A program made the position numbers and the translations under genes. From Allopontixanthobacter confluentis (GTDB taxonomy: Bacteria > Pseudomonadota > Alphaproteobacteria > Sphingomonadales > Sphingomonadaceae), in contig NZ_WTYU01000002.1 in the NCBI RefSeq assembly GCF_009827615.1, positions 479,020 through 543,019 on the forward strand: DNA of 64,000 nt, given 5' to 3'. The notes beneath the pieces are model-generated. The model was not told the DNA's origin, ran no database searches, and was given only the letters and a program-made list of their open reading frames with translations. Positions 1 to 8,350 of this stretch are shown piece by piece (the stretch's first letter is position 1; the number at the start of each line of letters is the position of its first letter).

Positions 1-1
1 C

Positions 2-220
2 AACGGGGTGCGCGTGTGCCGTGCCAGCCAGCCGGTTGCGGTGGGCGATGTGCTGACTTTCCCCTGGGGCAGCGGGGTCCTGGTGATCGAACTGCTGGCG
101 CTGCCGGCGCGGCGCGGTTCGCCTGCCGAAGCGCAAAGTTTTTATCGGATGCTTGACCAGCAGGGCCAAACCGCCATAGCACCGGACAACAGTTTAACAG
201 CCTCAGATATTCAGGACTAA
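2..220 (+). CDS. S4-domain RNA-binding protein (Hsp15-like), C-terminal part
   Basis: The frame is already open at the left edge of the window, so only the last 72 codons are seen; the true start lies outside. The visible residues include a basic NGVRVCRAS-type strand and a VAVGDVLTF turn, which fit the second half of an S4 RNA-binding fold as in Hsp15-like heat-shock proteins that bind stalled 50S subunits. The C-terminal tail is short and acidic. It ends 15 bp before fdxA on the same strand, an arrangement common in alphaproteobacteria. The family call rests on half a domain and on context; another S4 protein is possible. Confidence 0.65.
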   Translation, partial: NGVRVCRASQPVAVGDVLTFPWGSGVLVIELLALPARRGSPAEAQSFYRMLDQQGQTAIAPDNSLTASDIQD

Positions 221-235
221 GGGGAACACGCAGCC

Positions 236-574
236 ATGACTTATGTCGTTACCGACGCTTGCATCAAATGCAAATATACCGACTGCGTCGAAGTTTGCCC
301 GGTAGACTGCTTCTACGAAGGCGAAACGATGCTGGTCATCAACCCCAGCGAATGTATCGATTGCGGCGTTTGCGAACCTGAATGCCCCGCCGAAGCGATT
401 TTGCCCGATACCGAAGACAATCTGGAAAAGTGGTTGGAACTGAACACCAAATATTCGGCTGAATGGCCCAATATCACCACCCAGAAAGATCCGCCGGAAG
501 ATGCCGACGAACATAAGGGCGAAGAAGACAAGTTCGACAAATACTTCACGCCTGAACCGGGCGAAGGCGACTAG
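236..574 (+). CDS. fdxA: 7Fe ferredoxin FdxA
   Basis: Small acidic cytoplasmic electron carrier of 112 residues. The N-terminal half has the two cysteine groups of a 3Fe-4S/4Fe-4S (7Fe) ferredoxin: [18 protein letters not shown] near residues 9-26 and [12 protein letters not shown] near 40-51. The C-terminal 50 residues are the charged extension typical of the FdxA family, with a conserved WLELNTKYS stretch. Length matches the family. It follows the S4-domain gene at 15 bp and is followed by two hairpins that look like transcription ends. The redox partner cannot be read from the sequence. Confidence 0.95.
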   Translation: MTYVVTDACIKCKYTDCVEVCPVDCFYEGETMLVINPSECIDCGVCEPECPAEAILPDTEDNLEKWLELNTKYSAEWPNITTQKDPPEDADEHKGEEDKFDKYFTPEPGEGD

Positions 575-592
575 ATTTTTGCGGCAACGCAG

Positions 593-618
593 GACAGGGG
601 CAATGGATTGCCCCTGTC
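593..618 (+). other. Perfect 11-bp hairpin after fdxA
   Basis: An inverted repeat with 11-bp perfect arms (593-603 and 608-618) and a TGGA loop lies 18 bp after the fdxA stop. No T tract follows, so it is more likely an mRNA 3' stabilising stem than a complete intrinsic terminator. Confidence 0.5.
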
Positions 619-628
619 TGAAACTCCT

Positions 629-669
629 GCCCGGGCCACTGTAATGGTGTGTCCGGGCTTTGTTGTATT
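629..669 (+). terminator. Probable rho-independent terminator of fdxA
   Basis: GC-rich hairpin: GCCCGG (629-634) pairs with CCGGGC (653-658), extended inside by CCAC/GGTG, followed by a T-rich run TTTGTTGTATT. It is the second stem after fdxA and the better candidate for the transcript end. Confidence 0.55.
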
Positions 670-974
670 GGCGAGGCAGCTTGCGTTCTTTTGGCCAGCC
701 GCCTGGGCCTTTAACGGCCAAACACCGTGGTTTGGCGCTGGATAACGCCCTCACCCAATTGTGTGATTGGCCTTAGATTCGCGAGTCTGGCAATTTTGTT
801 GCGAATCTGCTATATAATAGTGGAACTGCTCTGGCTCACGATGGGTAGAGTTAGTATCTGGAAAGGCGCAGACCCCCAACCACAGACAATTTCCCGCTTT
901 CCGGCGCGGTATTCCGCGGCCTGCTGGAATGGCCTCCCTATGGTTCAGGTGCTGCCCGCACGAAAGGATTTTAT
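670..974 (+). promoter_or_regulatory. Intergenic leader upstream of carD
   Basis: No credible gene was found in this 300-bp stretch; the open frame starting at 727 runs into carD in another register and looks like a shadow. A TATAAT hexamer at 813-818 is the best -10 candidate, but no convincing -35 lies 16-18 bp upstream. If used, it would give carD a leader of about 150 nt, with small GC-rich inverted repeats around 920-940. AGGA at 964-967 is the ribosome-binding site for carD. Confidence 0.35.
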
Positions 975-1508
975 ATGGCAACCGAAGCAAACGTCTTCGA
1001 CGTTGGCGATTATGTTGTTTACCCCAAACATGGGGTGGGTCGCGTCATCGAACTGCAAAATGAAGAAATCGCCGGAATGCAGCTGGAACTGTATGTCCTG
1101 CGTTTCGAAAAAGAGCGCATGACCCTGCGTGTGCCGACCAACAAGGTCGAAGCCATCGGGATGCGCAAGCTGTCCAGCGACAAGACGCTGAAGGAAGCCA
1201 TGGAAACCCTCAAGGGCAAGCCCAAGGTCAAGCGCACCATGTGGTCCCGCCGTGCGCAGGAATATGAAGCGAAGATCAATTCGGGCGATCTGGTGTCGAT
1301 TGCCGAAGTGACGCGCGACCTGTTCCGCCCGGAAGACCAGCCTGAGCAGAGCTATTCCGAACGTCAGATTTTCGAAGCTGCGTCCAGCCGCCTTGCCCGC
1401 GAACTGGCGGCGATGGAAAAGACGGACGAGCCTGCTGCGCTCGAAAAGATTCTCGACGTGCTGCGCGAACATGCGCCGCAATATTACGAGAACACCGAAG
1501 ACGCGTAA
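975..1508 (+). CDS. carD: CarD family transcriptional regulator
   Basis: A 177-residue protein of the CarD/CdnL family, which binds the RNA polymerase beta subunit and stabilises open complexes at rRNA and housekeeping promoters. The N-terminal Tudor-like RNAP-interaction domain is clear (FDVGDYVVYPKHGVGRVIEL, residues 9-28, then ELYVLRFEKERMTLRVPT). The C-terminal helical DNA-binding domain holds the basic tryptophan segment KVKRTMWSRRAQEYEAKI near residues 87-104. The ATG is preceded by AAAGGA at 6-7 nt. It is monocistronic, with a long leader and a strong terminator just after it. Confidence 0.93.
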   Translation: MATEANVFDVGDYVVYPKHGVGRVIELQNEEIAGMQLELYVLRFEKERMTLRVPTNKVEAIGMRKLSSDKTLKEAMETLKGKPKVKRTMWSRRAQEYEAKINSGDLVSIAEVTRDLFRPEDQPEQSYSERQIFEAASSRLARELAAMEKTDEPAALEKILDVLREHAPQYYENTEDA

Positions 1509-1552
1509 GCGCGCGGGCCGGTCCATCGACCAGCGACATAATTCAATCGATC

Positions 1553-1580
1553 AGGGCCGTCCGAAAGGGCGGCCCTTTTT
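1553..1580 (+). terminator. Rho-independent terminator of carD
   Basis: Ten-base-pair stem, arms 1553-1562 and 1567-1576, closed by a GAAA tetraloop and followed by TTTTT. One G-T pair, no bulge. It lies 45 bp after the carD stop. Confidence 0.9.
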
Positions 1581-1658
1581 GGTGGTCAGCTTGCGAGCCG
1601 CCCGTTGCTGTATTATATCGGTAACACGCAAGAATGCAGGATTATGGAGGTAGGCAGC

Positions 1659-2411
1659 ATGTTGCAGGATTTCTTCAGGAAGATTGCGCCTATCGCAGTC
1701 GCCGCAATGTCGGTCGGGCTTTCCGGGTGCGACGAGGCAAACGTGACAGTGAATGGCGAAAGCGGCGTTCCGCTGTCAGAACTGGACATGACGGGCGATG
1801 CACCAACCGAAGTGCTGCTGGCTGGGCCTGATACTATCGTCATCACCGACGGTACGAAGCTGGCAATCGATGTGGAAGGCGATGCCAAAACCGTCGCCGC
1901 AATGCGTTTTTCGCTGAAAGACGGCACGCTGGCCATCATGCGCGCAAAAGGAAATTGGAAGGATGGCGGCAAGGCGACTGTCAATATTACCATGCCATCG
2001 CCCGAAGCGCTGATCCTGGCCGGGTCGGGCACCATCAACGCTGCGTCCCTCGCCAGCCAGGCTGATGTCAAAATCCTCGGCAGCGGCAAGGCATCGACTG
2101 CCAGTATCGCGGCGGATAAGCTGGAAGTCACTGTCGCTGGTTCGGGCACCTATCTGGCGTCAGGCGTGGCCAAGGCGCTGGATCTGACGGTGGCAGGCTC
2201 TGGCAGTGCGCGGATGGGCGGCCTCAAGGTCGAAACGGCGGACATCAAGATCGTCGGTTCTGGCGATGCCGAATTCGCATCCGATGGCACGGTCGATGCC
2301 AGCATCATGGGATCGGGCGATGTCACCATCACCGGCCGCGCTACCTGCAAGGTGAAATCCATGGGTTCCGGCACGGTCACTTGCCAGAACGTAACGCAGG
2401 AAACGGAATAA
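1659..2411 (+). CDS. DUF2807 (putative auto-transporter adhesin head, GIN domain) lipoprotein
   Basis: A 250-residue exported protein. Residues 1-25 form a signal peptide ending in a lipobox-like LSGC, so lipid anchoring is likely. The rest is a repetitive beta-rich domain with recurring G-S-G turns (LAGSGTI, ILGSGKA, VAGSGTY, VAGSGSA, IVGSGDA, IMGSGDV, MGSGTV) about every 20 residues, the pattern of the DUF2807 beta-helix-like family. An upstream in-frame ATG at 1644 exists, but GGAGG at 1646-1650 overlaps it and sits 8 nt before the ATG at 1659, which decides the start. The function is unknown; a cell-envelope role is inferred from export only. Confidence 0.85.
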   Translation: MLQDFFRKIAPIAVAAMSVGLSGCDEANVTVNGESGVPLSELDMTGDAPTEVLLAGPDTIVITDGTKLAIDVEGDAKTVAAMRFSLKDGTLAIMRAKGNWKDGGKATVNITMPSPEALILAGSGTINAASLASQADVKILGSGKASTASIAADKLEVTVAGSGTYLASGVAKALDLTVAGSGSARMGGLKVETADIKIVGSGDAEFASDGTVDASIMGSGDVTITGRATCKVKSMGSGTVTCQNVTQETE

Positions 2412-2523
2412 GGCACACAATCTGCCGCTGAATGGCGTTTCAGTCTGATGGGAATGTTTGATATCGGCTGATTAATCGACCGGACACATCAAACAGGCTA
2501 TGCGGCGCTGGAAAGGAATTTTC

Positions 2524-2856
2524 ATGCGCCGCATTGCCCCTGCCTTTGCTGTATGTGCAGCCCTGTCATTGTCAGGCTGCCTTGCGAAAACCGCGCTGGA
2601 CGTGGTCACCGCGCCGGTGAAAATCGCTAGCAAAGCCGTTGACCTTGCTACCACCAGCCAATCCGAAGCTGACGAGAAACGCGGGCGCGAATTGCGCAAG
2701 CGGGAAGAACAGCTGGGCAAACTCGACCGCCAGCGCGAAAAGCTGGCCCGGGAATGCGATGACGGAAACAATTCCGCCTGCCGGGATCTGGTCGATGTGG
2801 AAGAAGAAATCCGCCTGCTGGTCCCTACCGTGCCGGTGGAACGCCAGCCGCGCTAA
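2524..2856 (+). CDS. Small putative lipoprotein with charged coiled coil
   Basis: A 110-residue protein not assigned to a named family. Residues 1-20 are a signal peptide with the lipobox LSGC. The middle (about residues 50-80) is highly charged and heptad-like (KRGRELRKREEQLGKLDRQR), suggesting a short coiled coil. Two further cysteines (ECDDGNNSACRD) could form a periplasmic disulfide. An upstream in-frame ATG at 2500 would spoil the signal peptide, while AAAGGA just before 2524 supports the later start. Small lipoproteins of this shape are common in sphingomonads; no role is proposed. Confidence 0.75.
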   Translation: MRRIAPAFAVCAALSLSGCLAKTALDVVTAPVKIASKAVDLATTSQSEADEKRGRELRKREEQLGKLDRQREKLARECDDGNNSACRDLVDVEEEIRLLVPTVPVERQPR

Positions 2857-2886
2857 AGTGTTAGAATAGTGTGGCGGCCCTGAATT

Positions 2887-3825
2887 TCAGGCCGCTGCGC
2901 GTCGAAGCCGATCATTAATGGCAATGCCCACGCCCGTATGCGGCACAGGCGCAACGGCAATTTTTGCAAAACCGGAATCACCAGCGCGGTGCAGCGCTGC
3001 GTAAAGCGCGCCTGCGGCTTCTTCCAGATCGGCAGAAGCTGACAGATTATCGTGCCCGGCGATGTGCCCGAACCCGATCAGATATTCATCTGCCTGCGCG
3101 CTATCTGCATTCAGCCGCACCGGCTTTCCGGGTGAATAATGTGATGCCATCTGGCCCGGCGCTTCCAGCCTGCCGCCGACCGCGCTGGCCGCATCCTGCC
3201 CGGCTGTCGCCTCGATTGTAATCGGGCCCGGTCGTAACACGTCGATGGTGCCGTCATGGCGGACCGCTACTATCGTTGATTCCACGCCTTTTTCGCACGG
3301 GCCAGCATCCAGTATCAGGTCGATCCGCCCGTCCAGCGTGGCTGCCACATGGGCGGCGCTGGTGGGGCTGACGGCGTTGCTCCTGTTGGCAGAAGGGGCC
3401 GCCAGCGGGCAGCCACTTTCCCGGATCAGCGCCCGCATCGCAGCATGGGCCGGCATCCGCACCGCGATGGTCGGCAGGCCTGCAGAGACCGCAGCGGTAA
3501 CCGGCGCCCCGCCCAGCAGTGGCAGGACCAGTGTCAGCGGGCCGGGCCAGTAGCGCGCTGCCAGCGCCTTTGCCGCGTCACTGAAATGCGCCAGCGTTTC
3601 TGCCTGATGGAGTGTATCGACATGGACGATGAGCGGATTGACGCCGGGGCGTCCTTTCGCATGGTAGATTTTTGCAACCGCCGCGGCATCATCGGCGCGG
3701 GCCGCCAGACCGTACACAGTCTCTGTCGGAACCGCCACAATGCCCCCACCGCGCACGATTCGCGCAGCGCGCGCAATTCCGGCATCGTCAGCCCATACCG
3801 TTTCCGTAGCGTTCTTGCCGGACAT
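2887..3825 (-). CDS. tsaC: L-threonylcarbamoyladenylate synthase (Sua5/TsaC family)
   Basis: Makes threonylcarbamoyl-AMP from threonine, bicarbonate and ATP, the first step of the t6A modification at position 37 of ANN-decoding tRNAs. The N-terminal 200 residues are the YrdC/Sua5 catalytic domain, with the signature GIVAVPTETVYGLAARADD near residue 30 and KGRPGVNPLIVHV near 57. At 312 residues it is the long Sua5 form, with a C-terminal Sua5 domain (ASHYSPGKPVRL linker). It is divergent from the acyl-CoA dehydrogenase gene, with 79 bp between the starts. The symbol sua5 would also fit; the long form is why. Confidence 0.92.
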   Translation of the reverse strand: MSGKNATETVWADDAGIARAARIVRGGGIVAVPTETVYGLAARADDAAAVAKIYHAKGRPGVNPLIVHVDTLHQAETLAHFSDAAKALAARYWPGPLTLVLPLLGGAPVTAAVSAGLPTIAVRMPAHAAMRALIRESGCPLAAPSANRSNAVSPTSAAHVAATLDGRIDLILDAGPCEKGVESTIVAVRHDGTIDVLRPGPITIEATAGQDAASAVGGRLEAPGQMASHYSPGKPVRLNADSAQADEYLIGFGHIAGHDNLSASADLEEAAGALYAALHRAGDSGFAKIAVAPVPHTGVGIAINDRLRRAAA

Positions 3826-3904
3826 GCCGCCGCGCTATAGGTGGGAGGCAGAAAAGCCAAGCTCTTCCGGCGTATCTGCCGCGAAAGCTGCAAAGGAATT
3901 TGAC

Positions 3905-5647
3905 GTGATCCCATATACCGCGCCCACCCATGACCAGCTGCTCGCCATCAATATCTGCGCTGAAATCGAACATCTGGCGCAGAGCGAACGTTTCGCCGCG
4001 GCAGAGCCTGACATGGTTGAAGCCATCGTTGACGGCATTGGCGGGTTTGCCGCTGGCGAGTTTGCCCCGCTCAACCGTGCGGGCGATCTGGGAGGGGCAA
4101 AACTGGAAAACGGCATTGTGCGCCTGCCTGACGGATTTGCCGAGGCCTATGAAGCCTATGTCGCCCAAGGATGGAACGCGATCGGTTCCCCCACCGAATA
4201 TGGCGGGCAGGGCCTGCCTTTCACCCTTGCCTGCAATGTGCTGGAAAATCTGGGCAGCGCCAACATGGCCTTCACTCTCCTGCCGATCCTGTCTGTCGGC
4301 GCGGTTGACGCATTGGCTGATCATGGCAGCGACGCGCAGAAATCGCTGTATCTGCCCAAGCTGGTCAGCGGCGAATGGTCCGGCACCATGAACCTGACCG
4401 AACCGCAGGCTGGCAGCGATGTGGGCGCCCTGCGCAGCACCGCCACGCTGATCGCGGATGGCGAACATGCCGGAAAATACCGCATCACCGGCCAGAAAAT
4501 CTACATCACCTGGGGCGAGCATGAACTGGCCCGAAACATCATCCACCTGGTGCTGGCCCGCCTGCCCGGCGCACCGGAAGGCACACGCGGCATCAGCCTG
4601 TTTGTCGTGCCCAAATATCATGTGAACGCCGATGGCTCGCTGGGCGGCAGGAACGATCTGCGCTGCGTCAGCCTGGAACATAAGCTGGGCATCAATGCGT
4701 CACCCACCTGCGTCATGAGTTATGGCGACAATGGCGAATGTATTGGCGAATTAGTTGGCGCGGAAAACCGCGGTCTGGCGGCGATGTTCACGATGATGAA
4801 CTCGGCCCGCATCAATGTAGGCAGCCAGGGGGTGCAAATTGCCGAACGGGCCTTGCAGCAGGCCATGCATTACGCTGCTGACCGGGTGCAATCAGCCCGC
4901 GCAGGATCGCCTGACCGCCATTCGGTTGCGATTATCGAACATCCAGATGTGCGCCGTATGCTGCTGCGCATGAAGTCCCTGACAGAAGCCATGCGCGCAC
5001 TGCTGTATTACACCGCCGGGCAGGTGGACCGCGGCGCATTGGGCGATGAAGCCGCCGCGCGCCGCGCCGAAGTGCTGGTGCCGATGATCAAGGCCTGGGG
5101 CACAGATACCGGCGTGGAAGTGGCCAGCATTGGCATTCAGGTGCATGGCGGCATGGGCTTTGTCGAAGAAACAGGCGCAGCGCAGCATTACCGCGACGCG
5201 CGCATTGCCCCCATTTACGAAGGCACCAATGGTATTCAGGCGGCTGATCTGGTCACGCGCAAGCTGGGCTTTGAAGATGGCGCAGTATTTGCCGCACTGA
5301 TGGCGGATGTGGCCCGCGACAGCGCTGATGAGCCTGCCTTGCAGGCGCTTGCCAATGCGTGCGCCGACATTGGCCAATGGATGCGCAGCGATGCCAGCCT
5401 GGATGATCGGCTGGCAGGCAGTGTGCCGTTCTGCACCATGTGCGCCGTGGCCGTGGCAGGATGGCAGATGCTGAAACAGAAACGCGCGGTAGAGGCAGGC
5501 CATTCGCCTGCCCTGGCCGCGACTAAGCCGGTTACGGCGCGCTTTTTCCTTGACCATATTGTGACCGAGGCTGCGGGCCTCAAGGCATCCGCCACAGCGG
5601 GCGCAGGCCTGCTGTATGAATTGACCGCAGACCAACTGGCCGGCTGA
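3905..5647 (+). CDS. Acyl-CoA dehydrogenase with C-terminal extension (DmdC/FadE-like)
   Basis: A 580-residue flavoprotein of the acyl-CoA dehydrogenase superfamily, FAD-dependent alpha,beta-dehydrogenation of an acyl-CoA. Domains in order: N-terminal helical domain (to about 160), middle beta domain with the substrate/FAD signature LTEPQAGSDVGAL near residue 162, C-terminal helical domain with QVHGGMGFVEETG and YRDARIAPIYEGTNGIQ near 415-445 (the usual catalytic-region motif), then a roughly 120-residue extension found in 3-methylmercaptopropionyl-CoA-dehydrogenase-like members. The start is GTG at 3905, with AAAGGA 7 nt upstream; the open frame extends further but lacks family sequence. The substrate is not readable; fatty-acyl-CoA is the default guess. 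Confidence 0.9.
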   Translation: MIPYTAPTHDQLLAINICAEIEHLAQSERFAAAEPDMVEAIVDGIGGFAAGEFAPLNRAGDLGGAKLENGIVRLPDGFAEAYEAYVAQGWNAIGSPTEYGGQGLPFTLACNVLENLGSANMAFTLLPILSVGAVDALADHGSDAQKSLYLPKLVSGEWSGTMNLTEPQAGSDVGALRSTATLIADGEHAGKYRITGQKIYITWGEHELARNIIHLVLARLPGAPEGTRGISLFVVPKYHVNADGSLGGRNDLRCVSLEHKLGINASPTCVMSYGDNGECIGELVGAENRGLAAMFTMMNSARINVGSQGVQIAERALQQAMHYAADRVQSARAGSPDRHSVAIIEHPDVRRMLLRMKSLTEAMRALLYYTAGQVDRGALGDEAAARRAEVLVPMIKAWGTDTGVEVASIGIQVHGGMGFVEETGAAQHYRDARIAPIYEGTNGIQAADLVTRKLGFEDGAVFAALMADVARDSADEPALQALANACADIGQWMRSDASLDDRLAGSVPFCTMCAVAVAGWQMLKQKRAVEAGHSPALAATKPVTARFFLDHIVTEAAGLKASATAGAGLLYELTADQLAG

Positions 5648-5709
5648 TTACGGCCTGCTGCTTACTTCCAGCCGCTTACGAGCGACCGATAACCGCCAGC
5701 GGCCCTCCC

Positions 5710-7167
5710 TTACTGGGCGACTTGCTGGCGGGCATATTCTTCCTTGAAGCGCACCTGAGGATCGCCGCGCAATTCGCGCTGCGGCGGCAGTGACTTGGTG
5801 CGCGTGGTGGCAATTTGCGCCGATGGCTGCGCGCCCGGTGCGGTGACGCGCCAGATGATGCCGGCTGTATCGTCGCTGACCAGCAGCGAACCATTCCCAG
5901 CCCATGTGACCCAGGTGGGCCTGCCCTTGGTCGTGCCCTTGCCCGTCAGGAAGCCCGTCAACACCGGCACTGGCTTGCCTTGCGGATTACCGCGCGCATC
6001 GAAGGCGACATAGACCACATCATAGCCCGATGCAGGTTTGCGGTTCCACGAACCGTGGCGCGCAATGAACGCGCCGTTGCTGAACCCATCACCCATGGTC
6101 GTGCCCTGCTGCGAAAACACGAGGCCCAATGCAGCGACATGAGGGCCAAGGGCATATTCCGGGCGGCGCGCATATTCGTTGGTGTACGCGGGCATCGGTG
6201 CCTTTACGCGCTGGTCGATCGTGTCCTTGTAGTAAATCCATGGCCAGCCATAATTGGAGCCAAGCGGCACATTGGTCAGATAATCCGGCACCAGATCGGA
6301 GCCAAGCTGATCACGTTCGTTGACAGTGGTCCACAATTCGCCGCTCCACGGGTTCCAGGCCAGACCGTTGGGGTTGCGCAGCCCAGTGGCAAACAGCCGC
6401 TGGCGGCCTTCCGCCAGATCATATTCCCAGATGGCCGCGCGCCCTTTTTCCACGTCCATTCCATTTTCACCGATGTTGGACGCGGACCCGACTGCGACGT
6501 AAATTTTCGTCCCTTCAGGGTTGATGGTAATGTTGCGCATCCAGTGATTGCCTGCGGCAGGCAGATCCATCAGTTTCTCAGCAGCGCCGGAAACCGTCGT
6601 GCTGCCCATGGCATAAGGGAATTTCAGCAATTCATCATGGTTTGCAATGAACAGGGTGCCATCATTCCACGCGATGCCGGACGGCGAATCAAGATCATCA
6701 CGCAGCACCTGGCGCACATCTGCACTGCCATCGCCATCAGTATCGCGCAGCAGCACCAGCTTGTTGGGGGATGGCCCTGTCGCGCCAGCACGGGACATCA
6801 GAAGATTGGCAATCCATGCCGTGATGCCGCCACCATCGCCCGATGACGGTCCGCGGGTCAGCGTCACCAGCACATCGCCATTGGGCATGGTGTACATCAC
6901 GCGGGGATGGTCCAGACCTTCGGCAAAGCGCGTTACTGCCAGGCCTTGTGCTGCGGCGGGCACTTCGTTCGCAGCCCAGCCGACAGGCTCGGCGATGTTC
7001 ACCGTCGGGATAGCCTCGGCCTTGGGTTCTTCCAGCACCGGATCAGTGCCGGTCACGGCCGCGACATCCAAACTGGCGCGGTCCCCCTGTACGACCCATG
7101 CGGCCGCAAAAATAACCAGTAGGATTAGGACAAGGACCCAGGCGAGTATCTTCTGCTTTGTGCTCAT
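5710..7167 (-). CDS. Sorbosone/glucose-dehydrogenase-like beta-propeller protein, membrane-anchored
   Basis: A 485-residue protein with one N-terminal membrane helix (ILAWVLVLILLVIFAAAWVV), placing the rest in the periplasm. The body is the six-bladed beta-propeller of the PQQ-dependent soluble glucose/sorbosone dehydrogenase family: LDHPRVMYTMPNGDVLVT near residue 80, NITINPEGTKIYVAVGS mid-protein, GLRNPNGLAWNPWSGELWTTVNERDQLG, then GSNYGWPWIYY and RHGSWNRKPASGYDVVYV. The ATG at 7167 was preferred to an upstream TTG, because it gives a clean signal anchor. It is convergent with the acyl-CoA dehydrogenase and divergent from msrC. The sugar substrate and cofactor are inferred from the family only. 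Confidence 0.88.
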   Translation of the reverse strand: MSTKQKILAWVLVLILLVIFAAAWVVQGDRASLDVAAVTGTDPVLEEPKAEAIPTVNIAEPVGWAANEVPAAAQGLAVTRFAEGLDHPRVMYTMPNGDVLVTLTRGPSSGDGGGITAWIANLLMSRAGATGPSPNKLVLLRDTDGDGSADVRQVLRDDLDSPSGIAWNDGTLFIANHDELLKFPYAMGSTTVSGAAEKLMDLPAAGNHWMRNITINPEGTKIYVAVGSASNIGENGMDVEKGRAAIWEYDLAEGRQRLFATGLRNPNGLAWNPWSGELWTTVNERDQLGSDLVPDYLTNVPLGSNYGWPWIYYKDTIDQRVKAPMPAYTNEYARRPEYALGPHVAALGLVFSQQGTTMGDGFSNGAFIARHGSWNRKPASGYDVVYVAFDARGNPQGKPVPVLTGFLTGKGTTKGRPTWVTWAGNGSLLVSDDTAGIIWRVTAPGAQPSAQIATTRTKSLPPQRELRGDPQVRFKEEYARQQVAQ

Positions 7168-7245
7168 GATCAAATCGATAAGCCAGTGCGCGGTTTGCTG
7201 CAATCATTGGTTGCAGCAGGCCCGCCGCACGCTAGATAGAATTGC

Positions 7246-7728
7246 ATGTATGATTTTACCGCAGATGCCGATCTTGCCCCCGCCGAAATGCACCGCCAGC
7301 TGGTGCAGGCATGCGATGCATTGACCAATGGGGAAAGCGACGGCGTGGCCAATATGGCCAATGTCGCGGCACTGATGTGGGAATTTATCCCGCGCCTCAA
7401 CTGGGCCGGTTTTTACCGCGTCATCGATGGCGAAATGGTGCTCGGCCCTTTTGTCGGCAGGCCGGCCTGTATCCGCATCCCCATGGGGCAGGGCGTGTGC
7501 GGCACTGCTGCCAGCGAAGGAAAAACGCAGCTGGTGGAGGATGTTCACGCTTTCCCGGGGCATATTGCCTGCGATTCTGCGAGCAATTCCGAATTGGTGG
7601 TGCCCATTATGCGTAATGGCCAGGCGATTGCCGTGATCGATCTCGACAGTCCGGATCATGCCCGGTTCACTGCCGAAGATGCCTCGGGCGTGGAAGCACT
7701 GGCGCTAATGCTGTCCAGCCGGATCTGA
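7246..7728 (+). CDS. msrC: Free methionine-(R)-sulfoxide reductase (GAF domain)
   Basis: Cytosolic repair enzyme that reduces free methionine-R-sulfoxide with thioredoxin. The 160-residue protein is a single GAF domain. The three family cysteines are present: Cys75 (RPACIRIP), Cys85 (GQGVCGTA) and Cys109 (GHIACDSASNSELVVP), in the same arrangement as E. coli Cys84/94/118. NWAGFYRV and AVIDLDSP are also conserved. It starts 78 bp from the divergent sorbosone-dehydrogenase-like gene. GAF regulators are usually larger and lack this cysteine triad, so the enzymatic call is firm. Confidence 0.93.
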   Translation: MYDFTADADLAPAEMHRQLVQACDALTNGESDGVANMANVAALMWEFIPRLNWAGFYRVIDGEMVLGPFVGRPACIRIPMGQGVCGTAASEGKTQLVEDVHAFPGHIACDSASNSELVVPIMRNGQAIAVIDLDSPDHARFTAEDASGVEALALMLSSRI

Positions 7729-7869
7729 GCCTCCAGACCTTTAATGCTTAACGGTGGCCGGCCCGAAACGGGACGCAGGCAAAGCTTTGTTTGGAAATGC
7801 GCGGCAGAGGATGGTAAAAACACCCTTGCATTTCCGTCCATGTCAGGACGCGTGACACGGGGTATGACT

Positions 7870-8304
7870 ATGCGTATTCGCCTGCCATTGTGGACTGCCG
7901 CTGCGTGCATCACTGTTTTTGCAGCCGGCCACGTCGCTGCCCATCCGGTGGCCGTGGGCGAGGTGCCAGTAAATCCCGATGCACAGTATCACCATGCTGA
8001 CCCCGCGCCGAGTGGCGCAGACTTCCAACCGGCCTGGACAGAGCACCGTTACAAGCACGACTGGCACCATGATGCATATCGGCAGCCCGAAGCTTGCGTC
8101 TGGCACGAAGCGTCGCCGCAAGGATGGCAGGGCTGGCAGGGGCAGTCAGACAATATGTGCGCAGTGCAGCCCATCCTGTTGGATGATCTGGCCGCGCGCT
8201 ATCCCCACGGCATTGGCCCCGTCATGCTCGTGCCTGTCATGGTGGCCATTCCCCAGCGCGCCGTAATCCGCGAATATGTTACCGAGGAATGGATCGAGGA
8301 ATAG
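7870..8304 (+). CDS. Hypothetical secreted histidine- and tryptophan-rich protein
   Basis: Unrecognised protein of 144 residues with a clean signal peptide (MRIRLPLWTAAACITVFAAGHVAA region, cleavage near residue 24). The mature part starts HPVAVGE, is rich in His and Trp (RYKHDWHHDAYRQPE, GWQGWQGQ) and has two cysteines (EACVWHE and DNMCAVQP), which might pair in the periplasm. The end is acidic (VTEEWIEE). In-frame ATGs lie at 7744, 7840, 7864 and 7870; ACGGGG at 7857-7862 fits 7870 best. The histidine clusters suggest metal binding, but nothing proves it. It is convergent with the usher-like gene. Confidence 0.7.
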   Translation: MRIRLPLWTAAACITVFAAGHVAAHPVAVGEVPVNPDAQYHHADPAPSGADFQPAWTEHRYKHDWHHDAYRQPEACVWHEASPQGWQGWQGQSDNMCAVQPILLDDLAARYPHGIGPVMLVPVMVAIPQRAVIREYVTEEWIEE

Positions 8305-8350
8305 GCCGGTCTGCCAGCCCACCCATACTCCAGAAAAACACCATGCAAAA

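Noticed and set aside
727-1122. 131-codon frame overlapping the carD leader and carD
   Set aside because: Wrong register inside carD, and the non-overlapping part has no family features.
5815-6846. 343-codon frame opposite the sorbosone-dehydrogenase-like gene
   Set aside because: Low-complexity arginine/histidine-rich shadow.
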